From NCBI GenBank assembly GCA_043808235.1, contig JAZDFC010000016.1, forward strand, positions 1 through 23,141: DNA of 23,141 bases, read 5' to 3'. The number at the start of each line of letters is the position of its first letter. Position 1 is the stretch's first letter. Shown here in pieces: positions 1 to 8,029 of the stretch. The position numbers and the translations under genes are program-made. Below the pieces are notes generated by a model. That model saw nothing but the letters and a program-made list of their open reading frames with translations, searched no databases and was not told where the DNA came from. This DNA comes from JAZDFC01 sp043808235. GTDB taxonomy: Bacteria > Bacteroidota > Ignavibacteria > Ignavibacteriales > Melioribacteraceae.

Positions 1-2
1 AA

Positions 3-425
3 AAAAAATCCGCAACGAAAATAATTTTTTTAACTATGCACAAAGAGGAAGATGTTTTTAATAAAGCGCTTGACCTGGGAGTAATGGGTTACATATTAAA
101 AGAAAGCGCGAGCGAAGATATAATTGAGTGCATCAAAACAGTTGCAGAAAACAAACATTATATCTCTCCGATAATTTCCGAGTATCTTATTAATAGAGTT
201 TCATGTTCAGCGGTTTCAAAGAATAAAATAGATAAACTAACCCATACCGAAAAGAACATATTGAAGATGATATCCGACAAAAAAACGAGCAAAGAAATTG
301 CCGAAACGCTTTTTATAAGCATCAGGACAGTAGAAAATCATCGAACAAATATCTGCAACAAACTGGAACTTCACGGGAACAATTCGCTTCTTCTTTTTGC
401 CGTAGAGAACAAGCATCTATTATAG
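3..425 (+). CDS. NarL/FixJ-family response regulator, 5' end cut by window edge
   Basis: This is the C-terminal part of a two-component response regulator that would bind DNA when phosphorylated. The frame is open back to base 3. Codons before the first ATG (36) read KKSATKIIFLT, the usual end of receiver beta-4 with the conserved Thr, so that ATG is internal and the true start lies upstream of the window. The visible 140 residues hold the end of the receiver (GVMGYILKESA, with the conserved Lys) and a LuxR-type helix-turn-helix (LTHTEKNILKMISDKKTSKE onward, then RTVENHRTNICNKL). The family binds short inverted repeats, and one lies about 120 bp downstream (548-563). Its partner kinase is not in the window. 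The domain call is firm; the target is inferred. Confidence 0.9.
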   Translation, partial: KKSATKIIFLTMHKEEDVFNKALDLGVMGYILKESASEDIIECIKTVAENKHYISPIISEYLINRVSCSAVSKNKIDKLTHTEKNILKMISDKKTSKEIAETLFISIRTVENHRTNICNKLELHGNNSLLLFAVENKHLL

Positions 426-475
426 TAAAATCTGTAATTAATAGGTTCCCCCATTAATTTACACCGCAGATTTTA
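426..475 (+). terminator. Nested hairpin just after the response regulator, probable terminator
   Basis: Starting at the base after the TAG stop, TAAAATCTG (426-434) is a perfect inverted repeat of CAGATTTTA (467-475). Inside it, AATTAAT (436-442) pairs with ATTAATT (453-459). The right arm ends in TTTTA. The stem is AT-rich and the U-run is short, so termination is likely but not certain. Confidence 0.4.
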
Positions 476-547
476 AATTGCTCGCACCGGCAGTAAATCA
501 ATCTTTTATCCCTCTCGGCAAAAATATCCGTCATACTTATTTATAAA

Positions 548-563
548 TGAGTACCTCTACTCA
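548..563. promoter_or_regulatory. Candidate operator: 6+4+6 palindrome upstream of the receiver/FG-GAP genes
   Basis: TGAGTA (548-553), CCTC (554-557), TACTCA (558-563) form a perfect 6-bp dyad with a 4-bp spacer, 78 bp before the ATG at 641. A degenerate second copy follows: TGAGT recurs at 571-575 and CTCTAC at 582-587. The size and symmetry suit a dimeric LuxR/NarL-type regulator, and such a regulator is encoded just upstream. That link is inference from position; no -35/-10 pair was recognised. Confidence 0.35.
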
Positions 564-640
564 GGTGAATTGAGTGGTTCCCTCTACATACTTTCTTTTT
601 TCTTACATGCATTTTAACTCTCAGAAATTATGGATTTTTT

Positions 641-1021
641 ATGAACCTTATGATTGTTGATGATAACCAAAAAATGAGACAGATGATTCGAAATTTATTT
701 TCGGATATGTTCGATTCAATGACGGAATGCTCAAGCGGTGAAGAAGCAATTGACATTTACGAAGAGATTCTACCTAACTGGGTTCTGATGGATATAAAAA
801 TGAAAAATGTGAACGGCATCTCCGCAACCCGGCAAATAATCAAAAAACATCCTGCCGCGAAAATTATAATCATCACACAGTACGATGATTCAATTCTTAA
901 AAAAGAAGCAATAAACGCCGGGGCGGTTCATTTTTGCAATAAAATCGATATCTCAATTATTCGCGACTTTATCCTAAATAAATCTAACTCAATGATAAAT
1001 TATTATGGAGCTAAAGAATGA
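641..1021 (+). CDS. Receiver-only (CheY-like) response regulator
   Basis: A 126-residue single receiver domain. The acidic pair D7-D8, phosphoacceptor D51 (VLMDIKM), T79 and K101 are all in place, so it should accept a phosphoryl group. It ends about 25 residues after K101, leaving no room for a DNA-binding or enzymatic output domain. It may act by protein contact, as a phosphate sink, or in a relay. Its TGA stop overlaps the ATG of the FG-GAP gene (ATGA, 4-nt overlap), so the two are probably translationally coupled. The Shine-Dalgarno is weak. It resembles the N-terminal half of a NarL-type regulator, so derivation by loss of the output domain is possible, but no helix-turn-helix remnant follows. 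Confidence 0.85.
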   Translation: MNLMIVDDNQKMRQMIRNLFSDMFDSMTECSSGEEAIDIYEEILPNWVLMDIKMKNVNGISATRQIIKKHPAAKIIIITQYDDSILKKEAINAGAVHFCNKIDISIIRDFILNKSNSMINYYGAKE

Positions 1022-4000
1022 GACGAAAATTAATTTTACTTGGACTGGCGGTTATATTTATACTTAGCCTGCCTTTTCGAAGTATGGGTCAATTTAAATC
1101 CTTTGCCGGAGATTCTGATAATATTCTATCCAGCCGCAGCAGCGGCAACGGATTTAACGAAACACAGGCGATGCACAGCATTGCATTAAACGGACTGAGC
1201 GCCGGAGAAAACTTTGGTTACTCAGTTGCGCCGGCTGGCGATATAAACGGCGACGGTTATTCAGATATGATAATCGGCGCACCTGAATATGGATCAGACG
1301 GAGGAAGAATCTTCGTTTTTCTCGGAGGAAGCGTTCCGGATAATCACTACGATATTAAAATTAACGGCGGAAGTAATACAAATGCTGCCACTTCGGTATC
1401 TACAATGGGTGATTTTAACGGCGACGGTTATGATGATTATATGAGCGCCGCCCCCTCAACTACAACAAATAACGGTAGAGTATGGGGCTATTGGGGAAGT
1501 GAAAACCCTAGCGGTGTGTACGATATAAATTTTGAAAATCTTCAAACAGCCGAATTATTTGGAAAGTCGATTGCATGCGCTGGCGATTTTAATGGTGACG
1601 GTTATGATGATATAATTATTGGCGCACCAGCAAGCGGTAACGGCAGGGCTTACATATTTTTAGGAGGAGCTACACCGAACGATGTTGTTGATGTAACTCT
1701 AACCGGAGAAGCTTCCGCGGATTTTTTCGGCTGCTCTGTATCTTCGGCAGGTGATGTAAATGGCGATGGATATGATGATGTAATCGTCGGTGCCTATTTA
1801 AATGACGCCGGTGCATCAAGCGGCGGCAGGGCTTATATATTCTTTGGCGGGGCAAGTATGAATAATGTTGTCGACAAAACTTTAACAGGTACAGTAGCAT
1901 TAGGGTATTTAGGAGTATCTGTTTCTTCAGCCGGTGATATAAACGGCGACGGATACAGTGATGTAATAGTCGGAGAATACGGCCACGACAATACCGCAAC
2001 AAATGAAGGCGCGGCCTACATATATTATGGCGGAGCGAGTATGGACAATACTGCCGATGTTCATTTATACGGCTTTTCCGATAGTGATTATTTTGGTGTT
2101 GCGGTGTCCGGTGGCGGTGATGTAAACGGAGACGGTTTTGATGATGTTGTAATTGGGGCTCATTATAACGATGCCGGCGGAAGTAATGCGGGCAGAGCTT
2201 ATATTTTTTTCGGCGGAACCGGAATAAGTGGAATTCCAAATAAAATTTTAACCGGCGAGGCAGAGAATGATAACTTCGGCTACGCTGCAGCTTTCGGCGG
2301 CGACGTGAATGGTGATGGATATGACGATGTACTAATCGGGGCATATAAGAATGATAATAATGGTACGGACTGTGGCAGAGCTTACCTTTACCTCAGTTCA
2401 CTAACCGGTAACGATATACCCGATGAATTTTTTACCGGTTCTGTGGAGTATGATCATTTAGGGAGTAGCGTTTCTTCTGCCGGAGATGTAAATGGAGATG
2501 GATTTGATGACATTATAATTGGAGCACCGAATAAAGATTACAGCACTACCGAAACAGGCAAGGCATATATTTATTTCGGTGGTGAAGGCATGGATAATTT
2601 GGCGGACATAACCTTAACGGGTGTTAATGCATTTGATGTGTTTGGAAGTTCTGTTGCCGGCGCAGGTGATTTGAATGGAGACGGTTATGATGATGTAATA
2701 GTTGGCGCCCCGGGTTTTGACTATACCGGGACAGACGATGGAAGGGCATACATTTTTTACGGGAGTACTTCAATGAATAGTACAGTAGATGTTACGTTAA
2801 CCGGAGAAACTGCTGGTGATAAATTTGGTACCGCAGTTTCAACAGCCGGCGATGTTAACGGCGATGGATTTTATGATGTAATCGTTGGCGCCAGGGGATT
2901 TGACGACGGCAGTATTTTTTCAGCTGGTCGGGCATATATCTACCTTGGAGGTTCAAGCATGAATAATGTTGCTGATGTTACTACAACAGGTTCAGGGGGT
3001 GCTGATGGACTTGGCGGCTTAGTAGCAACGGCGGGCGATGTAAATGGGGACGGATATGACGATATAATCGTTGGAGCGACTGAATCAGCTTCCGGACCGG
3101 GTTATGCGTATGTACTGTTTGGTGGAACGAATATGGATAATAATACTGATTTACAGTTAGATGGAAGTGCAAATTATGATCTATTCGGTAAAGTATCCTC
3201 GGCTGGAGATGTAAACGGTGATGGCTTTGATGATTTATTAGTTGGAGCGCCTGCGAACGATGACGGAGGCACAGGTAACGGCAAAGGATATATTTATTTA
3301 GGTGGTATAAGCATGGATAACATTGCAGATATCACATTCTCAGATGTTGGTAACGGATTGGGTTCGGGGGTTTCTTCAGCAGGCGACGTGAACAATGACG
3401 GATATGATGATGTTATTTTAGGCAGTGAAAGTGATCATGCTTACATATACTTTGGGGGTGCAATAATGGATAATTCGGTTGATATTTCTCTAACTGGCAA
3501 CACTGAAAACGAATCTTTTGGTTGGGCGGTATCAAAGGCGGGTGATATAAACCGTGACGGATTCGATGACGTAATTATTGGCGCAAGTGGAAATGATGTC
3601 GGAGGAACAAATGCCGGGAGAGCATATCTATTTTTATCCTCAGCGCCGTCATCGATTCCACGTATTCTTTCAGTTGATGATATTGGTTATGATGAAGGCG
3701 GTTACGTTGATATTAATTTTATCCGAAGTGCGTGCGATTCACGCGAAGTAAATACAATAACGGAATATCAAATTCACAGAAGCAATCCTCCGGGGCAAAC
3801 CGGTTTTTCTTGGAGCTTAGCCGGAACGGTTAACCCCTCGCAGGATTTAAAGTACACCTATGTTGCAGTAACTCCGAATGATTCAATGACCAACAACAGC
3901 GGCACTTATTTTTACAGGGTTACCGCCGTAAATTCCACCGGCGAAATCTGGAAGTCAAATATCGTATCCGGTCACAGTGTAGATAATTTAGCGCCGGACG

Positions 4001-4959
4001 CGCCGGAAGGAGCCGCGGCTAATCGCAGCGGTTACAATGTTGTGTTAACATGGGATGAGAATACCGAAGGCGATCTCAAACAATATCTCGTTTACCGCAA
4101 CTCTTCCTCTCCCCTCCCCGGAGACGCCGTGCCGATTGCGACAACAATAAGTTTAACTTACACAGATACATCTCCTCTCGAAGAGATGGTTTACTACTTC
4201 ATTAAAGCGGAAGACATACACGCAAATAAAAGTGCAGCCACAGAAACAAACCTCGATGTGTATCTCGGCGCTAATGTAAAAGTATTTCTGCAAGGATGTT
4301 ATTCTTCCGGAAGTATGACGACAACACTTAATTCATCGGGTTACATTCCCTTCTCACAGCCATACAATGCTTCGCCGTGGAGTTACGCCGGAACAGAAAG
4401 TGTAACTTCAATTCCTTCCGGTGTTGTTGATTGGGTGCTTGTTGAATTGAGAAGCAATACAACAACAGTAGCGGGAAAGAGAGCTGGTTTCTTAAAGAGT
4501 GATGGCACAATAACCGATACCGATGGATCGAGTCAGCTTAAGTTCAGCGGATTGAACAGCGGTGATTATTATGTGGTTATCCGTCACCGTAATCACCTGG
4601 CTATTATGACAGCAAATAAAGTAACGCTAACCAATAACTCGAGTCAGTATAATTTCTCTTCTGCTCAAACACAAGCCTACGGCACAAACGCGATGAAAGA
4701 TTTGGGAAGCGGAGTCTATGGTACATATTCCGCAGACGCGAATGGTAATGGGCAAATACAAAATAATGACAGTGAAGACTATTGGAAAATTCAAAATGGT
4801 CAGAGCGGATATAAAAGCGGAGATTTCAACTTGAACGGACAAGTACAAAACAATGACCGTGAGGATTTCTTCAAATCGAATAACGGGAAAGGAACACAAG
4901 TACCGGCTTCAACTATGATGGCTAACCCAATATTAACAAATAAAAACAAAGGAGAGTAA
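1018..4959 (+). CDS. Large secreted FG-GAP (integrin-alpha-like) repeat protein with fibronectin-type and dockerin-like C-terminal modules
   Basis: A 1313-residue exported protein starting with a signal peptide (MRRKLILLGLAVIFILSL). From about residue 58 to 870 it has fourteen FG-GAP repeats, each with a Ca2+ loop of the form DxNGDGxDDxxxGA. The loops start at D75, 132, 190, 246, 307, 368, 429, 490, 551, 612, 674, 731, 790 and 843, a period of 53-62 residues. Next come one or two fibronectin-III-like domains (about 880-1080), a beta-rich domain (about 1083-1235), and two Ca-loop-like segments (DANGNGQIQNNDSED, DFNLNGQVQNNDRED; about 1239-1290) resembling a dockerin pair. It lacks the T9SS sorting domain of its neighbour. 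GGAG at 1007-1010, 7 nt before the ATG, supports the start. A role in adhesion or surface binding is inferred from the family. Confidence 0.9.
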   Translation: MRRKLILLGLAVIFILSLPFRSMGQFKSFAGDSDNILSSRSSGNGFNETQAMHSIALNGLSAGENFGYSVAPAGDINGDGYSDMIIGAPEYGSDGGRIFVFLGGSVPDNHYDIKINGGSNTNAATSVSTMGDFNGDGYDDYMSAAPSTTTNNGRVWGYWGSENPSGVYDINFENLQTAELFGKSIACAGDFNGDGYDDIIIGAPASGNGRAYIFLGGATPNDVVDVTLTGEASADFFGCSVSSAGDVNGDGYDDVIVGAYLNDAGASSGGRAYIFFGGASMNNVVDKTLTGTVALGYLGVSVSSAGDINGDGYSDVIVGEYGHDNTATNEGAAYIYYGGASMDNTADVHLYGFSDSDYFGVAVSGGGDVNGDGFDDVVIGAHYNDAGGSNAGRAYIFFGGTGISGIPNKILTGEAENDNFGYAAAFGGDVNGDGYDDVLIGAYKNDNNGTDCGRAYLYLSSLTGNDIPDEFFTGSVEYDHLGSSVSSAGDVNGDGFDDIIIGAPNKDYSTTETGKAYIYFGGEGMDNLADITLTGVNAFDVFGSSVAGAGDLNGDGYDDVIVGAPGFDYTGTDDGRAYIFYGSTSMNSTVDVTLTGETAGDKFGTAVSTAGDVNGDGFYDVIVGARGFDDGSIFSAGRAYIYLGGSSMNNVADVTTTGSGGADGLGGLVATAGDVNGDGYDDIIVGATESASGPGYAYVLFGGTNMDNNTDLQLDGSANYDLFGKVSSAGDVNGDGFDDLLVGAPANDDGGTGNGKGYIYLGGISMDNIADITFSDVGNGLGSGVSSAGDVNNDGYDDVILGSESDHAYIYFGGAIMDNSVDISLTGNTENESFGWAVSKAGDINRDGFDDVIIGASGNDVGGTNAGRAYLFLSSAPSSIPRILSVDDIGYDEGGYVDINFIRSACDSREVNTITEYQIHRSNPPGQTGFSWSLAGTVNPSQDLKYTYVAVTPNDSMTNNSGTYFYRVTAVNSTGEIWKSNIVSGHSVDNLAPDAPEGAAANRSGYNVVLTWDENTEGDLKQYLVYRNSSSPLPGDAVPIATTISLTYTDTSPLEEMVYYFIKAEDIHANKSAATETNLDVYLGANVKVFLQGCYSSGSMTTTLNSSGYIPFSQPYNASPWSYAGTESVTSIPSGVVDWVLVELRSNTTTVAGKRAGFLKSDGTITDTDGSSQLKFSGLNSGDYYVVIRHRNHLAIMTANKVTLTNNSSQYNFSSAQTQAYGTNAMKDLGSGVYGTYSADANGNGQIQNNDSEDYWKIQNGQSGYKSGDFNLNGQVQNNDREDFFKSNNGKGTQVPASTMMANPILTNKNKGE
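1240..3570 (+). repeat. Fourteen tandem coding repeats (FG-GAP blades), about 160-185 bp each
   Basis: The Ca-loop codons recur at 1240, 1411, 1585, 1753, 1936, 2119, 2302, 2485, 2668, 2851, 3037, 3208, 3385 and 3544. Six successive intervals (1753 to 2851) are exactly 183 bp, while the first three and last three are shorter and vary more. This suggests that the central copies spread by duplication. The last two loops are diverged (DVNNDG, DINRDG). Confidence 0.85.
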
Positions 4960-4963
4960 AGAG

Positions 4964-6178
4964 ATGAAAAAGAATACATTAGTCATCGCAATATTTATTT
5001 TCATGAGTTCTCTCCTTTACGGTCAAGGAATTACATTTTCTTTGGCCAATGGACAAGTAACAAATTCCGGCGGTAAAGATTATTATGAATTTGACATCAT
5101 GGCTATAGCGACGGAGAACACAAAATTTTATATTGCACAGGTTTATATAGATTACAGCACACTGGGATTTGGAAGCAGTATTCACACAAACGGTAAGGTA
5201 ACAGTAACGACATCGGGAATAACAACAGGGACGATGGTAGGTGCTTGGCCAAATATGGGCGCTGGCACATATGTGTTAACAACTGCAGATAATACGGCAT
5301 CTAAACTGGCAGTACAAAATACATTTTCATATAATGTATTTGGCACTTATACCGGTAAAGGCTATGAACTAACCAACACATTGGGAACAGTTGCACAAGT
5401 ATATGCTCATGTTAAAATAGAGATATCGAATACAAGTCAGTCAAGCGGACTAGCATTCGACGCCACTGTTGTCGATTTTGATCAACAACAATATTATTAC
5501 ACAACACCTGGAAGTGATGCAACTGCTAAATACAATCCGGTTAATGTAGGAAGCGGATTGAATCAGCTTCTACCGGTTGAACTTACTTCTTTCTCCGCCA
5601 ACAACTCCGGCAGAAACGTTGTTCTTAACTGGTCAACTGCAACAGAAGTAAACAATCATGGATTTGAAGTTGAGCGAGTGGTAAACCTCCAAGGTTTAAC
5701 GGACATTAATAACAGCTCAAACCTTGGAGGTTTTGAGTCCATCGGTTTTGTCGAGGGATACGGAAACAGCAACTCAACAAAGGATTACAGCTTCACCGAC
5801 AAGTCAATCAACGGCGGAGGAAAATTCTCGTACCGCTTAAAACAGATTGACACCGATGGTAGTTACTCATATTCGGGAACGGTTGAGGTAACAGTCATTC
5901 CAAATCAGTTTGAGCTATCGCAGAACTATCCCAATCCATTCAATCCAACAACAACAATTAAATATTCAATTCCAGCCGGTGTAGAGACGCCATATATGGC
6001 GTCTTTACGAGTTTATGATATCCTCGGTAATGAAGTTGCGACACTCGTGAACGAACAAGAAGAACCGGGATATTACGAAGTAGAATGGAATGCTTCACAA
6101 TTTGCGAGCGGAGTATATATTTTTAGATTGATGGCAGGCAATTTTATTGATACGAAGAAGATGATTCTTCTGCGTTAA
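4964..6178 (+). CDS. Secreted protein with C-terminal T9SS type A sorting domain
   Basis: A 404-residue protein exported by Sec and then the type IX secretion system. It has a signal peptide (MKKNTLVIAIFIFMSSLLYG), an N-terminal beta-rich domain (about 23-200, not firmly recognised, perhaps cohesin-like), a linker domain common in these phyla (LLPVELTSFSA..LNWSTATEVNNHGFEVER), and a sorting domain from residue 316 (FELSQNYPNPFNPTTT) to the terminal KKMILLR. It starts 4 nt after the FG-GAP stop; its Shine-Dalgarno GGAGAG (4951-4956) lies within that gene's end, so the two are probably co-expressed. Two unrelated palindromic repeats lie in frame (residues 240-257 and 340-348), each in a loop where such proteins vary greatly in length. 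The substrate or ligand is unknown. Confidence 0.88.
   Translation: MKKNTLVIAIFIFMSSLLYGQGITFSLANGQVTNSGGKDYYEFDIMAIATENTKFYIAQVYIDYSTLGFGSSIHTNGKVTVTTSGITTGTMVGAWPNMGAGTYVLTTADNTASKLAVQNTFSYNVFGTYTGKGYELTNTLGTVAQVYAHVKIEISNTSQSSGLAFDATVVDFDQQQYYYTTPGSDATAKYNPVNVGSGLNQLLPVELTSFSANNSGRNVVLNWSTATEVNNHGFEVERVVNLQGLTDINNSSNLGGFESIGFVEGYGNSNSTKDYSFTDKSINGGGKFSYRLKQIDTDGSYSYSGTVEVTVIPNQFELSQNYPNPFNPTTTIKYSIPAGVETPYMASLRVYDILGNEVATLVNEQEEPGYYEVEWNASQFASGVYIFRLMAGNFIDTKKMILLR
5683..5733. repeat. Perfect 15-bp inverted repeat inside a coding region (palindromic element 1)
   Basis: AAACCTCCAAGGTTT (5683-5697) and its exact reverse complement AAACCTTGGAGGTTT (5719-5733) flank a 21-nt loop. The element is read in frame, encoding residues 240-257 (VNLQGLTDINN..SSNLGGF) of the T9SS protein, between the conserved 'GFEVER' and 'IGFVEGYGNS' blocks. 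Arms of this length do not arise by chance in a window this size. It is probably a short interspersed palindromic repeat. Confidence 0.8.
5981..6008. repeat. 28-bp palindrome inside the T9SS sorting domain (palindromic element 2)
   Basis: GTAGAGACGCCATA (5981-5994) pairs with TATGGCGTCTTTAC (5995-6008) with a single G/T mismatch. It encodes VETPYMASL (residues 340-348), between 'TTIKYSIPAG' and 'RVYDILGNEVATL', the first beta-hairpin of the sorting domain. Its sequence is unrelated to element 1, so it belongs to a different repeat family. Confidence 0.75.
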
Positions 6179-6269
6179 AATTCAATCTGAAAATTTTTAT
6201 TATGTTATTTGAAGTTGTGAATAAACAAAACGAATAATACTATCTATCACTAAATTGAAGGGAGAAGTC

Positions 6270-6962
6270 ATGAAAAACAAAATTTATATTTTATTCATTA
6301 TAGCCTTTGGTCTATCTTTGGTTGCATTCACATCTGATGACCTTAATCCGGGATACGCAAAAGCGTTCGGTTGGGGTTCCATTTGTGTTTCAAAAGCAGG
6401 CTACCCTTCATTTGGCAGTTATGACGCATCGCAATTTGACTTTGATGGCAATAAGTTTTACGTCAATCCGGGAGGTACTCTTGATCTTAGAGCTATTCTA
6501 CCCAAGGGTAAAAATTACGGTGATCTGCTGATAGAGTTCAACAATAAGCACCAGGAATTTAGTAAAAAAACAGAGGAACAAATTTACTGGAAGGTTTATT
6601 CCGACCACGATTTTGTAGGCAATGTGCTTTTTGATAAATGGCCTGCCAAACCGGACGATATGTTACACTCGAATAATCCTTTATGCTTTTTGAGATACAA
6701 TGCCGAGGGGGAAGTGCGATCGTGGAATAGCACGGGTGTAAGATGGGAAGAACCCGAGAACAACAATGATCTGAAAGGCGATATTAGTAACTGGTTAAAT
6801 TCTGCAAAGCCGGGATGGCAATTATACATATTTCACACAGTAGGATTCCAAAGAAAGTGCCCCGAAAATAAATATTGGGATTACAACCAGGGCAAAGAAG
6901 TAATTCCAATTGCTTTCGAAATGGCAAAACCGTTTGCATATACAATTGTGGAAGTGAAGTAA
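6270..6962 (+). CDS. Secreted protein of unknown function
   Basis: A 230-residue protein with an N-terminal signal peptide (MKNKIYILFIIAFGLSLVAF). The ATG at 6270 is chosen over the in-frame TTG at 6255 because GGAG (6261-6264) sits 5 nt before it. The mature part is rich in aromatics and Gly (NPGYAKAFGWGS, YPSFGSYDASQFDFDGNKFY), holds three Cys in the mature region, and has no motif I recognise. There is no T9SS tail or lipobox, so it is probably periplasmic or released. It follows the T9SS gene by 91 bp on the same strand and is followed by a hairpin, so it may end that transcription unit. Confidence 0.7.
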   Translation: MKNKIYILFIIAFGLSLVAFTSDDLNPGYAKAFGWGSICVSKAGYPSFGSYDASQFDFDGNKFYVNPGGTLDLRAILPKGKNYGDLLIEFNNKHQEFSKKTEEQIYWKVYSDHDFVGNVLFDKWPAKPDDMLHSNNPLCFLRYNAEGEVRSWNSTGVRWEEPENNNDLKGDISNWLNSAKPGWQLYIFHTVGFQRKCPENKYWDYNQGKEVIPIAFEMAKPFAYTIVEVK

Positions 6963-6986
6963 AAACTCAATTAAAAAATAAGTTTT

Positions 6987-7048
6987 GGGGTCATTACAAA
7001 TCAATTATTAATATATTGTTTATTGTACAGTGACCCCTTGAATTTTTT
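6987..7048 (+). terminator. Hairpin with T-run after the secreted protein gene
   Basis: GGGGTCA (6987-6993) pairs perfectly with TGACCCC (7031-7037), and TACAA (6995-6999) pairs with TTGTA (7023-7027) inside it, leaving a 23-nt AT-rich loop. Six T follow at 7043-7048, five bases past the stem. The loop is longer than in standard terminators, so another structured RNA or protein site is possible. Confidence 0.45.
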
Positions 7049-7168
7049 AAAATTTCCTCTCTCTGTCGGCAATTTTTTTATTGTGACTTTATTTTGGGCA
7101 CGTATAAAGTTGGCAATTAATGATTCATCGCATTAATTTCCTTTTGTAAAAATCGTTCTATCCGAATC

Positions 7169-7957
7169 ATGAAAGACAAAAAAGAAAAATTAAAAAATCT
7201 CGCGTCCGATCCGAAATTTATTTCCGGCATATACAACTATTGCGACCGATGGTGCGAACGCTGTCCGTTTACAAATAGATGTTTAACTTATGCAATGACT
7301 GAGCCACGGGATTCTGATGATGAGCTCGATTTGAACAATGAAAAATTCTGGATTAAAATCCGTGAGTCGTTCCAGCTTGCTTTCGAATTGATACATGGTA
7401 TGGCTGATGAAATGGGAATAGATTTAACTGACATTGACGATAAGGATTATTCACAGAGTCGGGAGAGGATAGATAAAGAAGTAAGAACACAGCCAATTAT
7501 TATCGCCGCCACTCAATATGCAAAAATTGTAGATACATGGCAGAAAGAAAACGAAGAGCTTTTCTCCGAGAAAAAAAATGAACTCCAACAATTAGCAGAA
7601 ATTGGAATTGAATTGAATAAGATTCAAGAGCAAGCAGTAAAATTCCAAGATTTGTTCGACGTGATACGGTGGTATCAAATATTTATCGCGGCGAAATTAT
7701 CTCGTGCCGTTGGCGGTTTGTATGATGAACCGGGCATGGATTTAGAAGATTATCCAAAAGATTATGACGGCTCAGCGAAAATTGCGGTGATTGCAATTGA
7801 AAGATCTATTGCTGCGTGGGGTGAATTGTTACAACAATTCCCGCAAAAAGAAGACAGCCTTCTTGCCATACTTGTTTTGCTTACCAAAATTCTCAAAGAA
7901 ACCGAAAAAATTTTTCCAAATGCGAGGGCATTTAAACGTCCGGGGTTTGACGATTAA
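7169..7957 (+). CDS. Conserved hypothetical protein with N-terminal CxxxCxxCxxxxxC motif
   Basis: A 262-residue soluble protein without signal peptide. Near the N-terminus it has YCDRWCERCPFTNRC, with C25, C29, C32 and C38, spacing that could hold Zn2+ or an Fe-S cluster. The rest is mostly helical and acidic (DELDLNNEKFWIKIRESFQL; a probable coiled coil near 120-155, WQKENEELFSEKKNELQQLA). I recall similar uncharacterised proteins in Bacteroidota but cannot name a family or function. It starts about 130 bp after a probable terminator and begins a same-strand run with the GH25 and beta-barrel genes; the next gene is 72 bp downstream. No strong Shine-Dalgarno precedes the ATG. Confidence 0.7.
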   Translation: MKDKKEKLKNLASDPKFISGIYNYCDRWCERCPFTNRCLTYAMTEPRDSDDELDLNNEKFWIKIRESFQLAFELIHGMADEMGIDLTDIDDKDYSQSRERIDKEVRTQPIIIAATQYAKIVDTWQKENEELFSEKKNELQQLAEIGIELNKIQEQAVKFQDLFDVIRWYQIFIAAKLSRAVGGLYDEPGMDLEDYPKDYDGSAKIAVIAIERSIAAWGELLQQFPQKEDSLLAILVLLTKILKETEKIFPNARAFKRPGFDD

Positions 7958-8029
7958 ACTAAAACAAATTTTTTCCGATTCTACATCATACGTTTTATTT
8001 TATAGTTACCAACATCATTTGGAGATTTA

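Noticed and set aside
36..38. ATG at 36 as start of the first response regulator
   Set aside because: The frame is open to the window edge and the upstream codons encode the receiver's conserved KIIFLT strand, so this Met is internal.
1670..2344. A 224-codon open frame on the minus strand inside the FG-GAP gene
   Set aside because: Its His/Arg/Leu-rich low-complexity product is the mirror of the Asp/Gly-rich repeats; it is a shadow of the real gene.
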